Assembly (NCBI GenBank): GCA_030448025.1 | Contig: JAUJNQ010000004.1 | Location: forward strand, 53,966-117,965 | From: Acidimicrobiales bacterium | GTDB lineage: Bacteria; Actinomycetota; Acidimicrobiia; Acidimicrobiales; GCA-2861595 | Direction: 5' to 3' | DNA: 64,000 nucleotides | Part shown: positions 48,279-56,434 of the stretch, piece by piece | How positions within the stretch are numbered: position 1 is the stretch's first letter | How the letters are laid out: every line of letters begins with the position of its first letter | Program-made: the position numbers and the translations under genes | The notes under the pieces: model-generated | Told to the model about the DNA's origin: nothing | The model's database searches: none | The model's input: the letters and a program-made list of their open reading frames with translations, nothing else

Positions 48279-49643
48279 CTATGCCGGTGGGCGCTGCTCG
48301 CCCTCGCCGGCCTTGGAGGGGCCCACCTGCTGGCGCCGTCCTGACCGAAGCGGTGGTGGCTGGAGCCGGCGACGGGGAGGGCCCGGCGGCGGCGGCATGT
48401 CGATCCCCAGAAGGGGAGCAAGGGCCGGGACCCGGCCGCAGGCCTGTCGGGCCGCGTGCAGCAGCTCATCGCCCGCCAGCTCCGGCAGCCCGGCAGGCTT
48501 GACCGATCGCCGCACTGGCGACTCGACCACCGCGGCTAGCAACGCCGACCAGCGGTCCGGTGGAACAGCGGGGGCCATGGCCGTCCCCGCAGCCTCGCTC
48601 AGACGAACGGCCAGCTCGGCGGGGAAGCGCGTGGCCGGGTCTGGGGGCCGTCCCGCCAGCCGGAGGGCTTCGACCACACGACCCTCTTCCAGCGCCGAGG
48701 TGATGTCGCGCTCCCAGCGTCCTCGCAGGTCGGCGAGGCGGGCTTCGAGGGCCTGGCGCAGCGTGCTGGCCAGCAGCCGGGTCTGGTCGTCGCGCGCCGC
48801 GGCATCGCCCCCGGTCACCACCGAGCGCAGGTCTCGGAGAGAGACCTGGTCGATGTCCTTGGCTGCCGCCTCGGCGCGGTCACGCCACTCGGCGGCCTTC
48901 AGCTGCGAGAGCAGGCCCTCGGCCATGGCCACCAGGGCGTCGGCCCTGATGGCGGCCTCACCTTGCTTGCGCCGCTCGGCGTTCTGGATCTCCACGGCCT
49001 GGCGAACGGCGGCGATGCCGCCGCGGAGCACCTGTTCGGCGACGGGACGCTGCTCGGGGGGAAGTGCGGCCAAGGCGGCGGCCCGGTGCTCGTTGCCGGG
49101 ACTGAGCCGCTTGGGCCCGCGGCGGGAGGCGGGCGCGTTGGGGTCCGATGCCCGTGGACGACGCTCCCGGCCGTTGCGCCGGTCACCCTCCGCTCGAGCC
49201 GGCCGGCCTCGCTCACCCTGTCCCCGTCCCGGCCCGCGGCGGGGGTCGGGCGGGCGCGCCCGGTCGCCGCGGGGTCCTCGTTCTCCGCGCCCGCCCCCCG
49301 GGCGGACCCCCGAGCCGTCGCCCGGGAACCGGCGAGGTGGGGTCTCGGTGTCCCGATCACCCATTGAGCTCGACGGCGGACGGGGAGGCGGCACCGGCGG
49401 CCCGATCACCTCGAGGCGCCGGGGCGCGGACCGGTTCTTGTCCTTGGGCGGGAGGACGGAGGTCACGGAGATGCCATCCATCTCAACGTCGGCCTCCACC
49501 CGGACCACGTCGCCCAGCCGGGCGCCCTTGTACAACAGCGCGGCGTCCAACACGCCCTTGGGTTGCTTGGCCCCAGCAGCGCGCCACGTCCACGTGCCGT
49601 CGTCACGCTCGCTGGTGAGCTCCACGTCCATCCGGTGGGGCAT
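48279..49643 (-). CDS. Hypothetical protein with RG-rich linker
   Basis: This 454-aa protein is not recognised. It has a small beta domain (about 1-80: ELTSERDDGTWTWRAAGAKQPKG, LGDVVRVEADVEMDGI), an 80-residue Arg/Gly/Pro-rich segment (GGGRGERGPRGDRARP, QGERGRPARAEGDRR) like RNA-binding RGG regions, an Ala-rich helical domain (AEQVLRGGIAAVRQAVEIQNAERR, SQLKAAEWRDRAEAAAKD) and a Pro-rich C-terminus. An RNA- or ribosome-associated role is possible. The promoter-like TAGGTT lies 10 nt before ATG 49643; the flanking 49644-49785 is A/T-richer intergenic DNA. Confidence 0.75.
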   Translation of the reverse strand: MPHRMDVELTSERDDGTWTWRAAGAKQPKGVLDAALLYKGARLGDVVRVEADVEMDGISVTSVLPPKDKNRSAPRRLEVIGPPVPPPRPPSSSMGDRDTETPPRRFPGDGSGVRPGGGRGERGPRGDRARPPDPRRGPGRGQGERGRPARAEGDRRNGRERRPRASDPNAPASRRGPKRLSPGNEHRAAALAALPPEQRPVAEQVLRGGIAAVRQAVEIQNAERRKQGEAAIRADALVAMAEGLLSQLKAAEWRDRAEAAAKDIDQVSLRDLRSVVTGGDAAARDDQTRLLASTLRQALEARLADLRGRWERDITSALEEGRVVEALRLAGRPPDPATRFPAELAVRLSEAAGTAMAPAVPPDRWSALLAAVVESPVRRSVKPAGLPELAGDELLHAARQACGRVPALAPLLGIDMPPPPGPPRRRLQPPPLRSGRRQQVGPSKAGEGEQRPPA

Positions 49644-49785
49644 TGGGCTTCACAACCTAGCCCGCCGCACTAAAGCGACCCCGGGCCACGTCCTGGACAA
49701 TACCTACATAATCACTCTTTAGCAGGGAGAGTCCCTAGCGTGCACATCTTCCGCGAGTAGGTAGTTTCCTGGCGGCCGCCTGGGT

Positions 49786-50481
49786 ATGTTGACCCCGGTG
49801 GAGCCCAAGCAGGGACGCCGGGACGCGCACGGCGGTGGCAGGGGTACGTCGGGCGACGACGGCGACCGTCACCCGAGCGTGGTGATCGAAAGCAGCGGCG
49901 CCTCGCCCAAGGTCAGCTGCGAGTTGCCGATCGACGGCGCCGACGGTTGGTACGTGAGCGCCATCTTCCTCGAGGAGGGCGGGCAACTGGTCATGGCCGA
50001 GTTGAAGGTCTTCCCCGGCCCGGGTCCGAGGACCGACAGCAAGCGAAGCGCTCGGCGCAGGCCCGGCGAGTGGTCGGGGCGCCAGGACGCCCTGCAGGAG
50101 GTCCCCGACGGCGGGGTGAGCGCCCGGCTCCTGCGCTGCATCCGTCTTACCGATCTGCAACAACTCGTGATGGCTGAACTGACCACCACCCCCAGCTCCG
50201 AAGGCCAGGGCGCCCGGAGCGCCCGGGTGGGGCGTCCCGGCAGCGCGGGCCGGCCCGACCGCCAGTACGCCGAGTGGGCCTTCCGGTACGCCAAGAAGCT
50301 GGCGGAGGGAAGCAGGTCTCCGATCAAGGACCTGGCCGCCGAGCACGAGCGCAGTCCTGGCCAGGTCCGCGACCTGATCCACGACGCCAGAGTTCGAGGC
50401 CTGCTTTCCAAGGAGCGCCAGGGGCGGGCGGCCGGGTCGCTGACACCGAAGGCCATCCAGCTCCTGAGGGGCGAGGACTGA
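49786..50481 (+). CDS. Hypothetical protein with C-terminal helix-turn-helix
   Basis: The 231-aa protein has a beta-like N-terminal part (WYVSAIFLEEGGQLVMAELKVFPG; LRCIRLTDLQQLVMAEL) containing a repeated QLVMAEL motif, and a C-terminal winged helix (AEWAFRYAKKLAEGSRSPIKDLAAEHERSPGQVRDLIHDARVRGLL) common in Streptomyces and related hypotheticals. It may be a DNA-binding regulator. It precedes the tyrosine recombinase. Confidence 0.7.
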   Translation: MLTPVEPKQGRRDAHGGGRGTSGDDGDRHPSVVIESSGASPKVSCELPIDGADGWYVSAIFLEEGGQLVMAELKVFPGPGPRTDSKRSARRRPGEWSGRQDALQEVPDGGVSARLLRCIRLTDLQQLVMAELTTTPSSEGQGARSARVGRPGSAGRPDRQYAEWAFRYAKKLAEGSRSPIKDLAAEHERSPGQVRDLIHDARVRGLLSKERQGRAAGSLTPKAIQLLRGED

Positions 50482-50552
50482 ACGCCGCCGCCAGGTGGCC
50501 GCGGTGGCTTGGGCGTTGTGCGGATTGACCAGTCACCACTTTTGGCGCCCTC

Positions 50553-51668
50553 GTGGGCCAGGCTGGACCCGTGCCCGTTCCCGTCTCCTATGCCGCCACC
50601 GTCGAGCGCTTCCTCCAGCGCCTGAGCAACGAGGGTCGTTCCCCCCGCACCCTGGCTGCCTACCGGTACGACCTCGACGACACCATGGTGGACGTGGCCT
50701 CGACCTGCGGCCTGCTCCCCTCTCGGGCCAACCTCGAGCGTCTCGCTCCCGACGAGCGCGAAGGACGCGTGTGGAAGGCCTTCGAGGAGCTGGACGTGGC
50801 CGCCATCACCGCCGACCAGCTCGATGAGGCGGTGGCCGACTTCCGCACCCGGCCCGATCCTCGCTTCCTCCGCCATCCCGAGCGGGCCCCCGAAGAGCGC
50901 TCCCCCGCCACGGTCGCTCGGCGTATGGCGGCCATCCGGTCGTTCTTCGCCTGGTGCTACCGCACGGGACGGATCGCGTCCGATCCGGCCGCGCTCCTGC
51001 AGGCGCCCAAGAAGCGCAAGCGCCTGCCCCGTGGCATCGACCAGCCCACGGCCATGAAGGCCCTCGACATGGCTCGCCAGTCCTCCTGGCCCGAGCGCGA
51101 CCTGCTCATCGTGGCCCTTGCCCTGGCGTGCGGGCTGCGCCTCGACGAGGTGGCCAGGCTCCAGATGAGCGACGTGGAGGGTGACCCACCCCTGGCCGTC
51201 GTTGTGCGGGGAAAGGGCGACAAGGAGCGCCGCCTCGGGCTGCCGCCCGTGGTGCAGGAGGCGCTGCGGACCTATCTCCCCACCAGGAAGGCCAAGCTCG
51301 ACGCGCTGGGTCTCGAAGCCCGGACAGTGGTCGTCTCCAGCCGGGCCCGCCCGGTGAAGAACCGCAGCGGCGAGGTGGTGAGCACCAGCGTGGAGGCCAG
51401 CCGGGAGAGCGTGATCTACGTGGTGGACCGCGTCCTGCGCCTTCTCGGGGTGCGACGCCAGGGGATGCGGGTGCACGCTCTGCGCCACACCTTCGCCACC
51501 CTGGGCCTGCGGGAGGGCGCCTTCAGCCTACGCCAGCTGCAGGTGGCCCTGGGCCACTCCAGCCTGGCCACCACCCAGATCTACACTGAGGTGGCCGACG
51601 AGGAGATCGCCGCCGCCATGCTGCTCCATCCCTTGGGTGGTGGGCCGAGCACTGGAGCCGGGCGATGA
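50553..51668 (+). CDS. Tyrosine recombinase / phage-integrase family
   Basis: The 371-aa protein has the core-binding N-terminus (VSYAATVERFLQRLSNEGRSPRTLAAYRYDL) and catalytic domain with Arg (CGLRLDEVARL), Lys (GKGDKERR), HxxR (HALRHTFAT), His (LGHSSLATTQ) and Tyr (QIYTEV). It is longer than XerC/XerD by inserts after the N-terminal helices and before the second active-site box. It may be the chromosomal dimer-resolution recombinase or an integrase; no att site or element boundary was seen. GTG 50553 and GTG 50571 are possible starts. Confidence 0.88.
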   Translation: MGQAGPVPVPVSYAATVERFLQRLSNEGRSPRTLAAYRYDLDDTMVDVASTCGLLPSRANLERLAPDEREGRVWKAFEELDVAAITADQLDEAVADFRTRPDPRFLRHPERAPEERSPATVARRMAAIRSFFAWCYRTGRIASDPAALLQAPKKRKRLPRGIDQPTAMKALDMARQSSWPERDLLIVALALACGLRLDEVARLQMSDVEGDPPLAVVVRGKGDKERRLGLPPVVQEALRTYLPTRKAKLDALGLEARTVVVSSRARPVKNRSGEVVSTSVEASRESVIYVVDRVLRLLGVRRQGMRVHALRHTFATLGLREGAFSLRQLQVALGHSSLATTQIYTEVADEEIAAAMLLHPLGGGPSTGAGR

Positions 51669-51896
51669 GCTCGGGAGGGTCGGCGGCAATTGCCGGAGAT
51701 CTTGACTACTGCTACCTCACCACCACCGGCCGGCCGCCAGCACCCCGCTGTGGCCAGGGTGGTTCTTGAAGAAGGTGAAGCCGGCCGGGCCCGCCGGCTC
51801 CTCTACGAAAAGTACAGCCGTCGCTTCGAGGGCAGCCTTGAACGCTGGCGGGACTCGGCCCTGCCCGTGGCCGTGGACCTGCGGGAGGGTCCGTAG
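51665..51896 (+). pseudogene. Remnant of a deazaflavin/PPOX-type oxidoreductase (internal deletion)
   Basis: ATG 51665 overlaps the recombinase stop (ATGA) and opens a frame reading DLDYCYLTTTGR, the start of a deazaflavin- or PPOX-dependent oxidoreductase. The match breaks there; a second frame, shifted in phase, resumes with ARVVLEEGEAGRARRLLYEKYSRRF and SLERWRDSALPVAVDL, the C-terminal part of the same family. The central half is missing. The track reports only the second part as a 68-aa ORF starting at an unlikely codon. Confidence 0.75.
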
Positions 51897-51899
51897 ACT
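51894..51899 (+). promoter_or_regulatory. -10 box TAGACT (leaderless) before the next hypothetical
   Basis: TAGACT, 8 nt, then ATG 51908. It overlaps the end of the pseudogene frame. Confidence 0.5.
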
Positions 51900-51907
51900 T
51901 GTCGCCC

Positions 51908-52276
51908 ATGACGACCGACTCGATCCCCAAGTCGCTGAGAGGCACGCCAGCCCTGCGTTCCGCCTACGGGCGCAAGCACGTGGTGATCGTGTGCGACGAC
52001 GACCCGTCGACCTTCGAGACAGCGGCCGACCAGCTCTCGGCCATGAACGCCACTCTGGTGGTCGAGCGGGAGCCCGGGCCGCTGTCGGCTCTGCTCGGGC
52101 GACCGTCGGTCACCGCGTGCGACCGCTATCTCGATGTGGGCCTCCGCGCCGAGCAGGCGGAGGTGGCCCGGGTGGTCGAGGCCCTGCGCGGCTTCGACAT
52201 GCGCTGCGAGGAGTGTCCCCAGGCCGCTGACGAGGTGGGGAGCCCCTGGTTGGCCGCCCGTGAGGTGCGCACATGA
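51908..52276 (+). CDS. Hypothetical protein (122 aa)
   Basis: Not recognised. The sequence has an alternating beta/alpha feel (KHVVIVCDDDPSTFETAADQLSAMNATLVVE) with two Cys near the end (MRCEECPQAA). ATG 51908 is preferred because of the -10 box 8 nt upstream. It overlaps the aldolase gene by 4 nt (ATGA), so they share a transcript. Confidence 0.65.
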   Translation: MTTDSIPKSLRGTPALRSAYGRKHVVIVCDDDPSTFETAADQLSAMNATLVVEREPGPLSALLGRPSVTACDRYLDVGLRAEQAEVARVVEALRGFDMRCEECPQAADEVGSPWLAAREVRT

Positions 52277-53061
52277 GCTCGACGCCGGAGGCACCCGAGC
52301 ACCCGGTCCGGGAGTTCCCCGAGCCGCCCGTGTTCACCACTGCGGAGGAGGAGCGGCTGCATCGCAAGCAGCGGCTGGCCGCCGGCCTCCGCCTGTTCTC
52401 CCGCTTCGGGTTCGACGAGGGTATCGCCGGCCACATCACCGCCCGGGATCCCGAGCACTGCGACCACTTCTGGGTGAACCCGCTCGGGATGCACTTCGGC
52501 CACGTGCGGGTGTCCGACCTGATCCTGGTCAACCACCAGGGCGAGGTCGTGGAGGGCGCCGGTCCGGTGAACGCCGCCGCTTTCGTGATCCACTCCCAGG
52601 TGCATGCCGCCCGCCCAGACGTCATGGCCGCGGCCCATGCCCACAGCACCTATGGCAAATGCTGGTCCGCCCTGGGCCGCCCCCTTGCCCCCCTCACCCA
52701 AGATGCCTGTGCCTTCTACGACGACCACACCGTCTTCGACGACTACGCCGGGGTGGTGCTCGACCTCGAGGAGGGAAAGCGCATCGCCCACGCCCTGGGT
52801 GACACCAAAGCCGTGATCCTGCGCAACCATGGGCTCCTCACGGTGGGGGGTTCGGTAGACGAGGCCGTGTGGTGGTTCATCACCATGGAGCGCTCCTGCC
52901 AGGTACAGCTAATGGCCGAGGCGGCCGGAAGCCCGGTTCGCATCGACGACGAGACGGCGAAGCGCGCGCATAGCCAAGTCGGCCCGTCGCGGTCCGGCTG
53001 GTTCAGCTTCCAGCCCCTCTACCAACGCATCGTCCGGGAGCAGCCGGACCTGCTCCAGTGA
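52273..53061 (+). CDS. Class II aldolase/adducin-family protein
   Basis: The 262-aa protein matches the class II aldolase fold: GFDEGIAGHITARDPEHCDHFWVNPLG, the zinc-binding AAHAHSTYGK and LRNHGLLTVGG, and the C-terminal helix. Relatives include fuculose- and rhamnulose-phosphate aldolases, but the substrate here is unknown. It overlaps the preceding hypothetical gene (ATGA). Confidence 0.88.
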   Translation: MSSTPEAPEHPVREFPEPPVFTTAEEERLHRKQRLAAGLRLFSRFGFDEGIAGHITARDPEHCDHFWVNPLGMHFGHVRVSDLILVNHQGEVVEGAGPVNAAAFVIHSQVHAARPDVMAAAHAHSTYGKCWSALGRPLAPLTQDACAFYDDHTVFDDYAGVVLDLEEGKRIAHALGDTKAVILRNHGLLTVGGSVDEAVWWFITMERSCQVQLMAEAAGSPVRIDDETAKRAHSQVGPSRSGWFSFQPLYQRIVREQPDLLQ

Positions 53062-53144
53062 CCTGACTTGCCTCCGGCGTGATGACATGAGCCACGGGCC
53101 GGGGTACCGTCGGGTCTCGCCCGGCCAGCACACCGGAGGTCCCG

Positions 53145-53621
53145 ATGACCAACGTCCCCCCGAACGAGCGGCCTCCGCGCACCGCATGGCGCCCGCCTCC
53201 CGGCGGGTACCAGCGCCCGGGTAGCGCGCCGCCCCCTCCGCCCCCTCCTCCTCCCCAGCAGCCTCCCCCCACGCAGCAGGCTCCCGGGTGGCAGCAGCAG
53301 CCGCCTGCCCCAGGCGGATACGGCTACCAGCAGCAGCCCAGCTACCAGCAACAACCCTACGGCTACCAGCAGCCCTACGGTCAACAGTACCCGCCGCCTC
53401 CGCAGAACCCGCCGGGCCGCGTGCTCAGCATCATCGCCTTCTCCCTGGCTGGCGTGGCGCTCATCTTGCTCCCCCCGATCTTCATGATTGCGGGGGTCGT
53501 CCTGTCGATCATCGCCATCACCAAGGGGGACTCGCTGGGAAAGTGGGCACTCGGCGCCTCCATCGCCGGCGGCGTGCTCGGCATGGTCATCGCCTTCCTC
53601 GTGTTCGGGTCGATGGACTGA
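53145..53621 (+). CDS. Pro/Gln/Tyr-rich DUF4190-like membrane protein
   Basis: The 158-aa protein has a disordered N-terminal half of Pro, Gln, Tyr and Gly repeats (PPPPPPPPQQPPPTQQ, QQPYGYQQPYGQQY) and two membrane segments (IIAFSLAGVALILLPPIFMIAGVVLSIIAI and LGASIAGGVLGMVIAFLVF) as in DUF4190 proteins. The ribosome-binding site CCGGAGGT precedes ATG 53145. A paralogue lies at 54654. The role is unknown; such Pro-rich tails may bind other proteins or the wall. Confidence 0.8.
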   Translation: MTNVPPNERPPRTAWRPPPGGYQRPGSAPPPPPPPPPQQPPPTQQAPGWQQQPPAPGGYGYQQQPSYQQQPYGYQQPYGQQYPPPPQNPPGRVLSIIAFSLAGVALILLPPIFMIAGVVLSIIAITKGDSLGKWALGASIAGGVLGMVIAFLVFGSMD

Positions 53622-53675
53622 GTCGGGACAGGCTCCGGCTCCTGGGCGAGAAGCACGATGGCGGGTAGGGCACCT

Positions 53676-54536
53676 GTGAGCACCGCTGCACCCGGCTGGT
53701 ATGCGGATCCCGGGGACGGCCGGCAGTACCGCTACTGGGACGGCCAGGGCTGGACCGCCGGCGTGGCCAGGGATGCTCAGGTTCGAGAGCAGCCGATCAC
53801 CGCCCAGTCGGCGGCGCAGGTGTGGGCCGAGCGCGAGGACCACAGGGCCGAGTGGCCGGCGCGAAGCGTCTTCATCGGCGTGGGCGGTGCACTGGGGGCG
53901 ACGGCGCTGGCCGCCGGCGTCAGCGTCGCCGTCGACGCCGTGCTCGGCGACGAGCCGCTCGTAACGTTCGTCGTCGCCCAGCTGGCCCTCTGGGCCGGCC
54001 TCCTGCTCACCTGCGTCTTCGTCAGTCGCCGGTACGCCAGTGCTCGGCTGCTGGAGGACTACGCCGTGAGCTTCCGAGCCCTCGACCTCGGCCGGGGTGC
54101 GGTGCTGAGCATCATTGCCCGCGTGGCGGCCATTCCGTTGATAGTGCCGTTGGTCATCCTGCTCGAGCTGGACTCGAGCGAGTCCTTGAACGACCTGGGC
54201 GAGGTGGCGCGAGGGCCGGCGGGAGTCACGTTCACCTTGATCTTTCTGCTCATCGGGGCCCCGTTGGTGGAAGAGCTGTTCTTCCGGGGCTTGCTCCAGC
54301 GTTCCCTCGAGTCCCGGTTCGCGCCACCGGTGGCCATCGCCATCCAGGCCCTGCTGTTCGGCATGGCCCATCTGAGCGTGCCACTGGGGGCGGCCAACGC
54401 CGTGATCTTCGCCGGCACCGCCATGGCGGGCGTCGTCCTCGGCATCTGCGCCTGGCGCTATCACCGACTGGGTCCGGGGATAATCGCCCACGGCTTCTTC
54501 AACCTCGTCCCAGCGATCCTGATGGTTCTGGGCTGA
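53676..54536 (+). CDS. CPBP-family intramembrane protease with DUF2510 domain
   Basis: The 286-aa protein begins with a DUF2510 motif (PGWYADPGDGRQYRYWDGQGWT), then about eight membrane helices and CPBP/Abi motifs: EELFFRGLLQ (catalytic Glu-Glu and Arg), FGMAHLS and HGFFN with the His residues. It may process membrane or exported peptides. GTG 53676 gives the typical DUF2510 start; ATG 53658 is possible. It lies between two DUF4190-like genes. Confidence 0.88.
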   Translation: MSTAAPGWYADPGDGRQYRYWDGQGWTAGVARDAQVREQPITAQSAAQVWAEREDHRAEWPARSVFIGVGGALGATALAAGVSVAVDAVLGDEPLVTFVVAQLALWAGLLLTCVFVSRRYASARLLEDYAVSFRALDLGRGAVLSIIARVAAIPLIVPLVILLELDSSESLNDLGEVARGPAGVTFTLIFLLIGAPLVEELFFRGLLQRSLESRFAPPVAIAIQALLFGMAHLSVPLGAANAVIFAGTAMAGVVLGICAWRYHRLGPGIIAHGFFNLVPAILMVLG

Positions 54537-54572
54537 ATCCCCAGAGGGATCGGACGGCCCGGATCGGTGCTT

Positions 54573-54602
54573 TTGACAGGTGACACAGGTCATCACTACG
54601 AG
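54573..54602 (+). promoter_or_regulatory. Sigma-70-type promoter before the second DUF4190-like gene
   Basis: TTGACA (54573-54578), 18 bp, TACGAG (54597-54602). A perfect -35 is unusual in this window. A CTCCT-AAC-AGGAG hairpin (54616-54628) in the leader could affect expression. Confidence 0.5.
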
Positions 54603-54653
54603 TAGCGTCGGCGTTCTCCTAACAGGAGCTACACGGGAAGGTAGAGATCGCAC

Positions 54654-55112
54654 ATGTCCAACGTTCCCCCCGGCAGCCGACCACCCGGGAGCGGCTGGCA
54701 GTCTCCCCCGGGTGGCTACCAGCCGTCCGGCAGCTCGCAGCCTCCTCCGGGCCCGGCCTGGCAGCAGCAGCAATCGTCCCCGCAGTGGTCTAGCGGACAG
54801 AGCGGACCATCTGGACAGAAGACCAATGGGCTCGCGACCGCTGCCCTGGTTCTCGGGATCATCAGCATCCCCCTCGTCTTCTTCTGGCCGGTGGGCGTCC
54901 CGTGCGCCATCCTCGGGATCGTGTTGGGCTTCGTAGGGCTGCGCAAGGCCTCCGAGCTCGGAGGCAGCGGCAGGGGCATGGCCATTGCTGGACTCACTTG
55001 TGGAGCGGTCTCGCTGCTCCTCGTCATCGTCTTCGTGATCATCGTCGCCAGCGTCATCAACGACACCGAGAACTTCTTCGAGAGCATCCAAGCCCTCCGG
55101 CCGTTGGTGTAG
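54654..55112 (+). CDS. DUF4190-like membrane protein
   Basis: The 152-aa paralogue of the 53145 protein has a Pro/Gln/Ser-rich N-terminus (GSRPPGSGWQSPPGGYQPSGSSQ), two transmembrane helices (AALVLGIISIPLVFFWPVGVPCAILGIVLGFV and GMAIAGLTCGAVSLLLVIVFVIIVASV), typical of DUF4190. A sigma-70-type promoter lies upstream. The role is unknown. Confidence 0.8.
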   Translation: MSNVPPGSRPPGSGWQSPPGGYQPSGSSQPPPGPAWQQQQSSPQWSSGQSGPSGQKTNGLATAALVLGIISIPLVFFWPVGVPCAILGIVLGFVGLRKASELGGSGRGMAIAGLTCGAVSLLLVIVFVIIVASVINDTENFFESIQALRPLV

Positions 55113-55162
55113 GTCACCGACTGGTTCCCCCACTCGCTCAGGGGCTCCACCGGTCTCATCCC

Positions 55163-56323
55163 CTGCCTCTCGGCTTCGGTGTCTTCCTGGCGCCGTTCCA
55201 TCCCGCGGGTCAGAATCCCACCCTCGCCCTCCAGCGTGACCTCGAGCTGATCGTGAGGCTCGACGAGCTGGGTTTCGATGAGGCTTGGATCGGCGAGCAC
55301 CACTCCGCCGGCGCCGAGATCATTGCCGCGCCCGAGGTCTTCATTGCCGCGGCCGCCGAACGCACGCGCCGCATCCGCCTCGGCACGGGGGTCGTGTCGC
55401 TCCCCTACCACCACCCCTTCGTCGTGGCCGATCGCATGGTCTTCCTCGACCACCTGACCCGGGGCCGGGTCATGCTGGGCGTGGGGCCGGGCGCGCTCCC
55501 ATCCGACGCCGCCATGCTCGGCATCGAGCCCGATCGGCAGCGGACCATGATGGAGGAGGCGCTCGAAGCCATCGTCCTGCTCCTCACCAGCGACGGGCCG
55601 GTCACCTACCAGAGGGAATGGTTCACCCTCCGCGACGCCCGCCTCCAGCTGCGCCCCTATCAACAGCCCTGCTTCGAGCTGGCGGTGGCGGCGCTCGTGT
55701 CACCTGCCGGGCCCCGGGCCGCCGGCCGGTTCGGCACCGGCCTGCTCTCGATCGGCGCCACCCACGCCGGGGGCTTCGACGTGCTCGCCAACCACTGGCG
55801 CATCGCCGAGGAGCGGGCGGCGGCGCACGGCACGGCGGTGGACCGCAGGCGTTGGCGCCTGGTGGCGCCCGTGCACCTGGCCCAGACGGACGAGGAGGCC
55901 CGGCGTGAGGTGGCGTTCGGGCTGCCGGCCTGGGTCGACTACTTCGGCCGGGTGGCAGCCCTGCCCCTGGCGCCCGACACCGACGACTCGGCCGAGATGG
56001 TCGACGCCCTGAACGCCAGCGGCTTCGCCGTCATCGGCACGCCCGATGCGGCCGCCGCCCAGATCCAGCGCCTCATGGACCAGTCCGGCGGCTTCGGCAC
56101 CTACCTCCTCATGGCCCACGAGTGGGCCGATCGAGAGGCGACATTGCGTTCGTGCGAGCTGTTCGCCAGCGAGGTCATGCCCCGGTTCCAGGGCTCTGCC
56201 GAGCGCGCCATCCAGTCACAGGAGTGGGCGGCCGCCAACCGGGACCGCTTCTCCATGAAGACCATGGGAGCGGTGGCCAAGGCCGTCCAGGACCACTACG
56301 CCGCCCCCGACCGCCTCCCCTGA
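55163..56323 (+). CDS. LLM-class flavin/F420-dependent oxidoreductase
   Basis: The protein has a luciferase-like monooxygenase fold: LGFGVFLAPFHPAGQNPTLAL, FDEAWIGEHHSAGAEIIAAPEV, RIRLGTGVVSLPYHHPFVVADRMVFLDHLTRGRVMLGVGPG and a typical C-terminal half. It would use FMN or F420 to oxidise or reduce an unknown substrate. No ATG, GTG or TTG lies in frame near the N-terminus; the conserved start points to CTG 55163 (leading to PLGFGVF). The track ORF begins upstream in a shadow. Confidence 0.85.
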   Translation: MPLGFGVFLAPFHPAGQNPTLALQRDLELIVRLDELGFDEAWIGEHHSAGAEIIAAPEVFIAAAAERTRRIRLGTGVVSLPYHHPFVVADRMVFLDHLTRGRVMLGVGPGALPSDAAMLGIEPDRQRTMMEEALEAIVLLLTSDGPVTYQREWFTLRDARLQLRPYQQPCFELAVAALVSPAGPRAAGRFGTGLLSIGATHAGGFDVLANHWRIAEERAAAHGTAVDRRRWRLVAPVHLAQTDEEARREVAFGLPAWVDYFGRVAALPLAPDTDDSAEMVDALNASGFAVIGTPDAAAAQIQRLMDQSGGFGTYLLMAHEWADREATLRSCELFASEVMPRFQGSAERAIQSQEWAAANRDRFSMKTMGAVAKAVQDHYAAPDRLP

Positions 56324-56357
56324 GCGAGCTGCCCCGAGAGAACTGCCCCCGAGCGAA

Positions 56358-56400
56358 CTGGCGACGGTTTGCGGTGGCATATGGCGGAAAGCGTCGCCAG
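56358..56400. terminator. Strong bidirectional hairpin between convergent genes
   Basis: CTGGCGACG (56358-56366) and CGTCGCCAG (56392-56400) are a perfect 9-bp inverted repeat, extended by TTT/AAA pairs (gTTTgcgg / ggAAAg) in the loop region. It sits between the LLM oxidoreductase stop and the gcvPB stop, so it can stop transcripts from either side. Confidence 0.65.
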
Positions 56401-56434
56401 AACGGCGGGGTTCGGCAGTCGACGCCCGGGCGCC

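Noticed and set aside
50553-51668. Integrase marking a mobile element
   Set aside because: No tRNA target, no att-like repeats and no cargo; neighbours look chromosomal, so a Xer-type function is equally possible.
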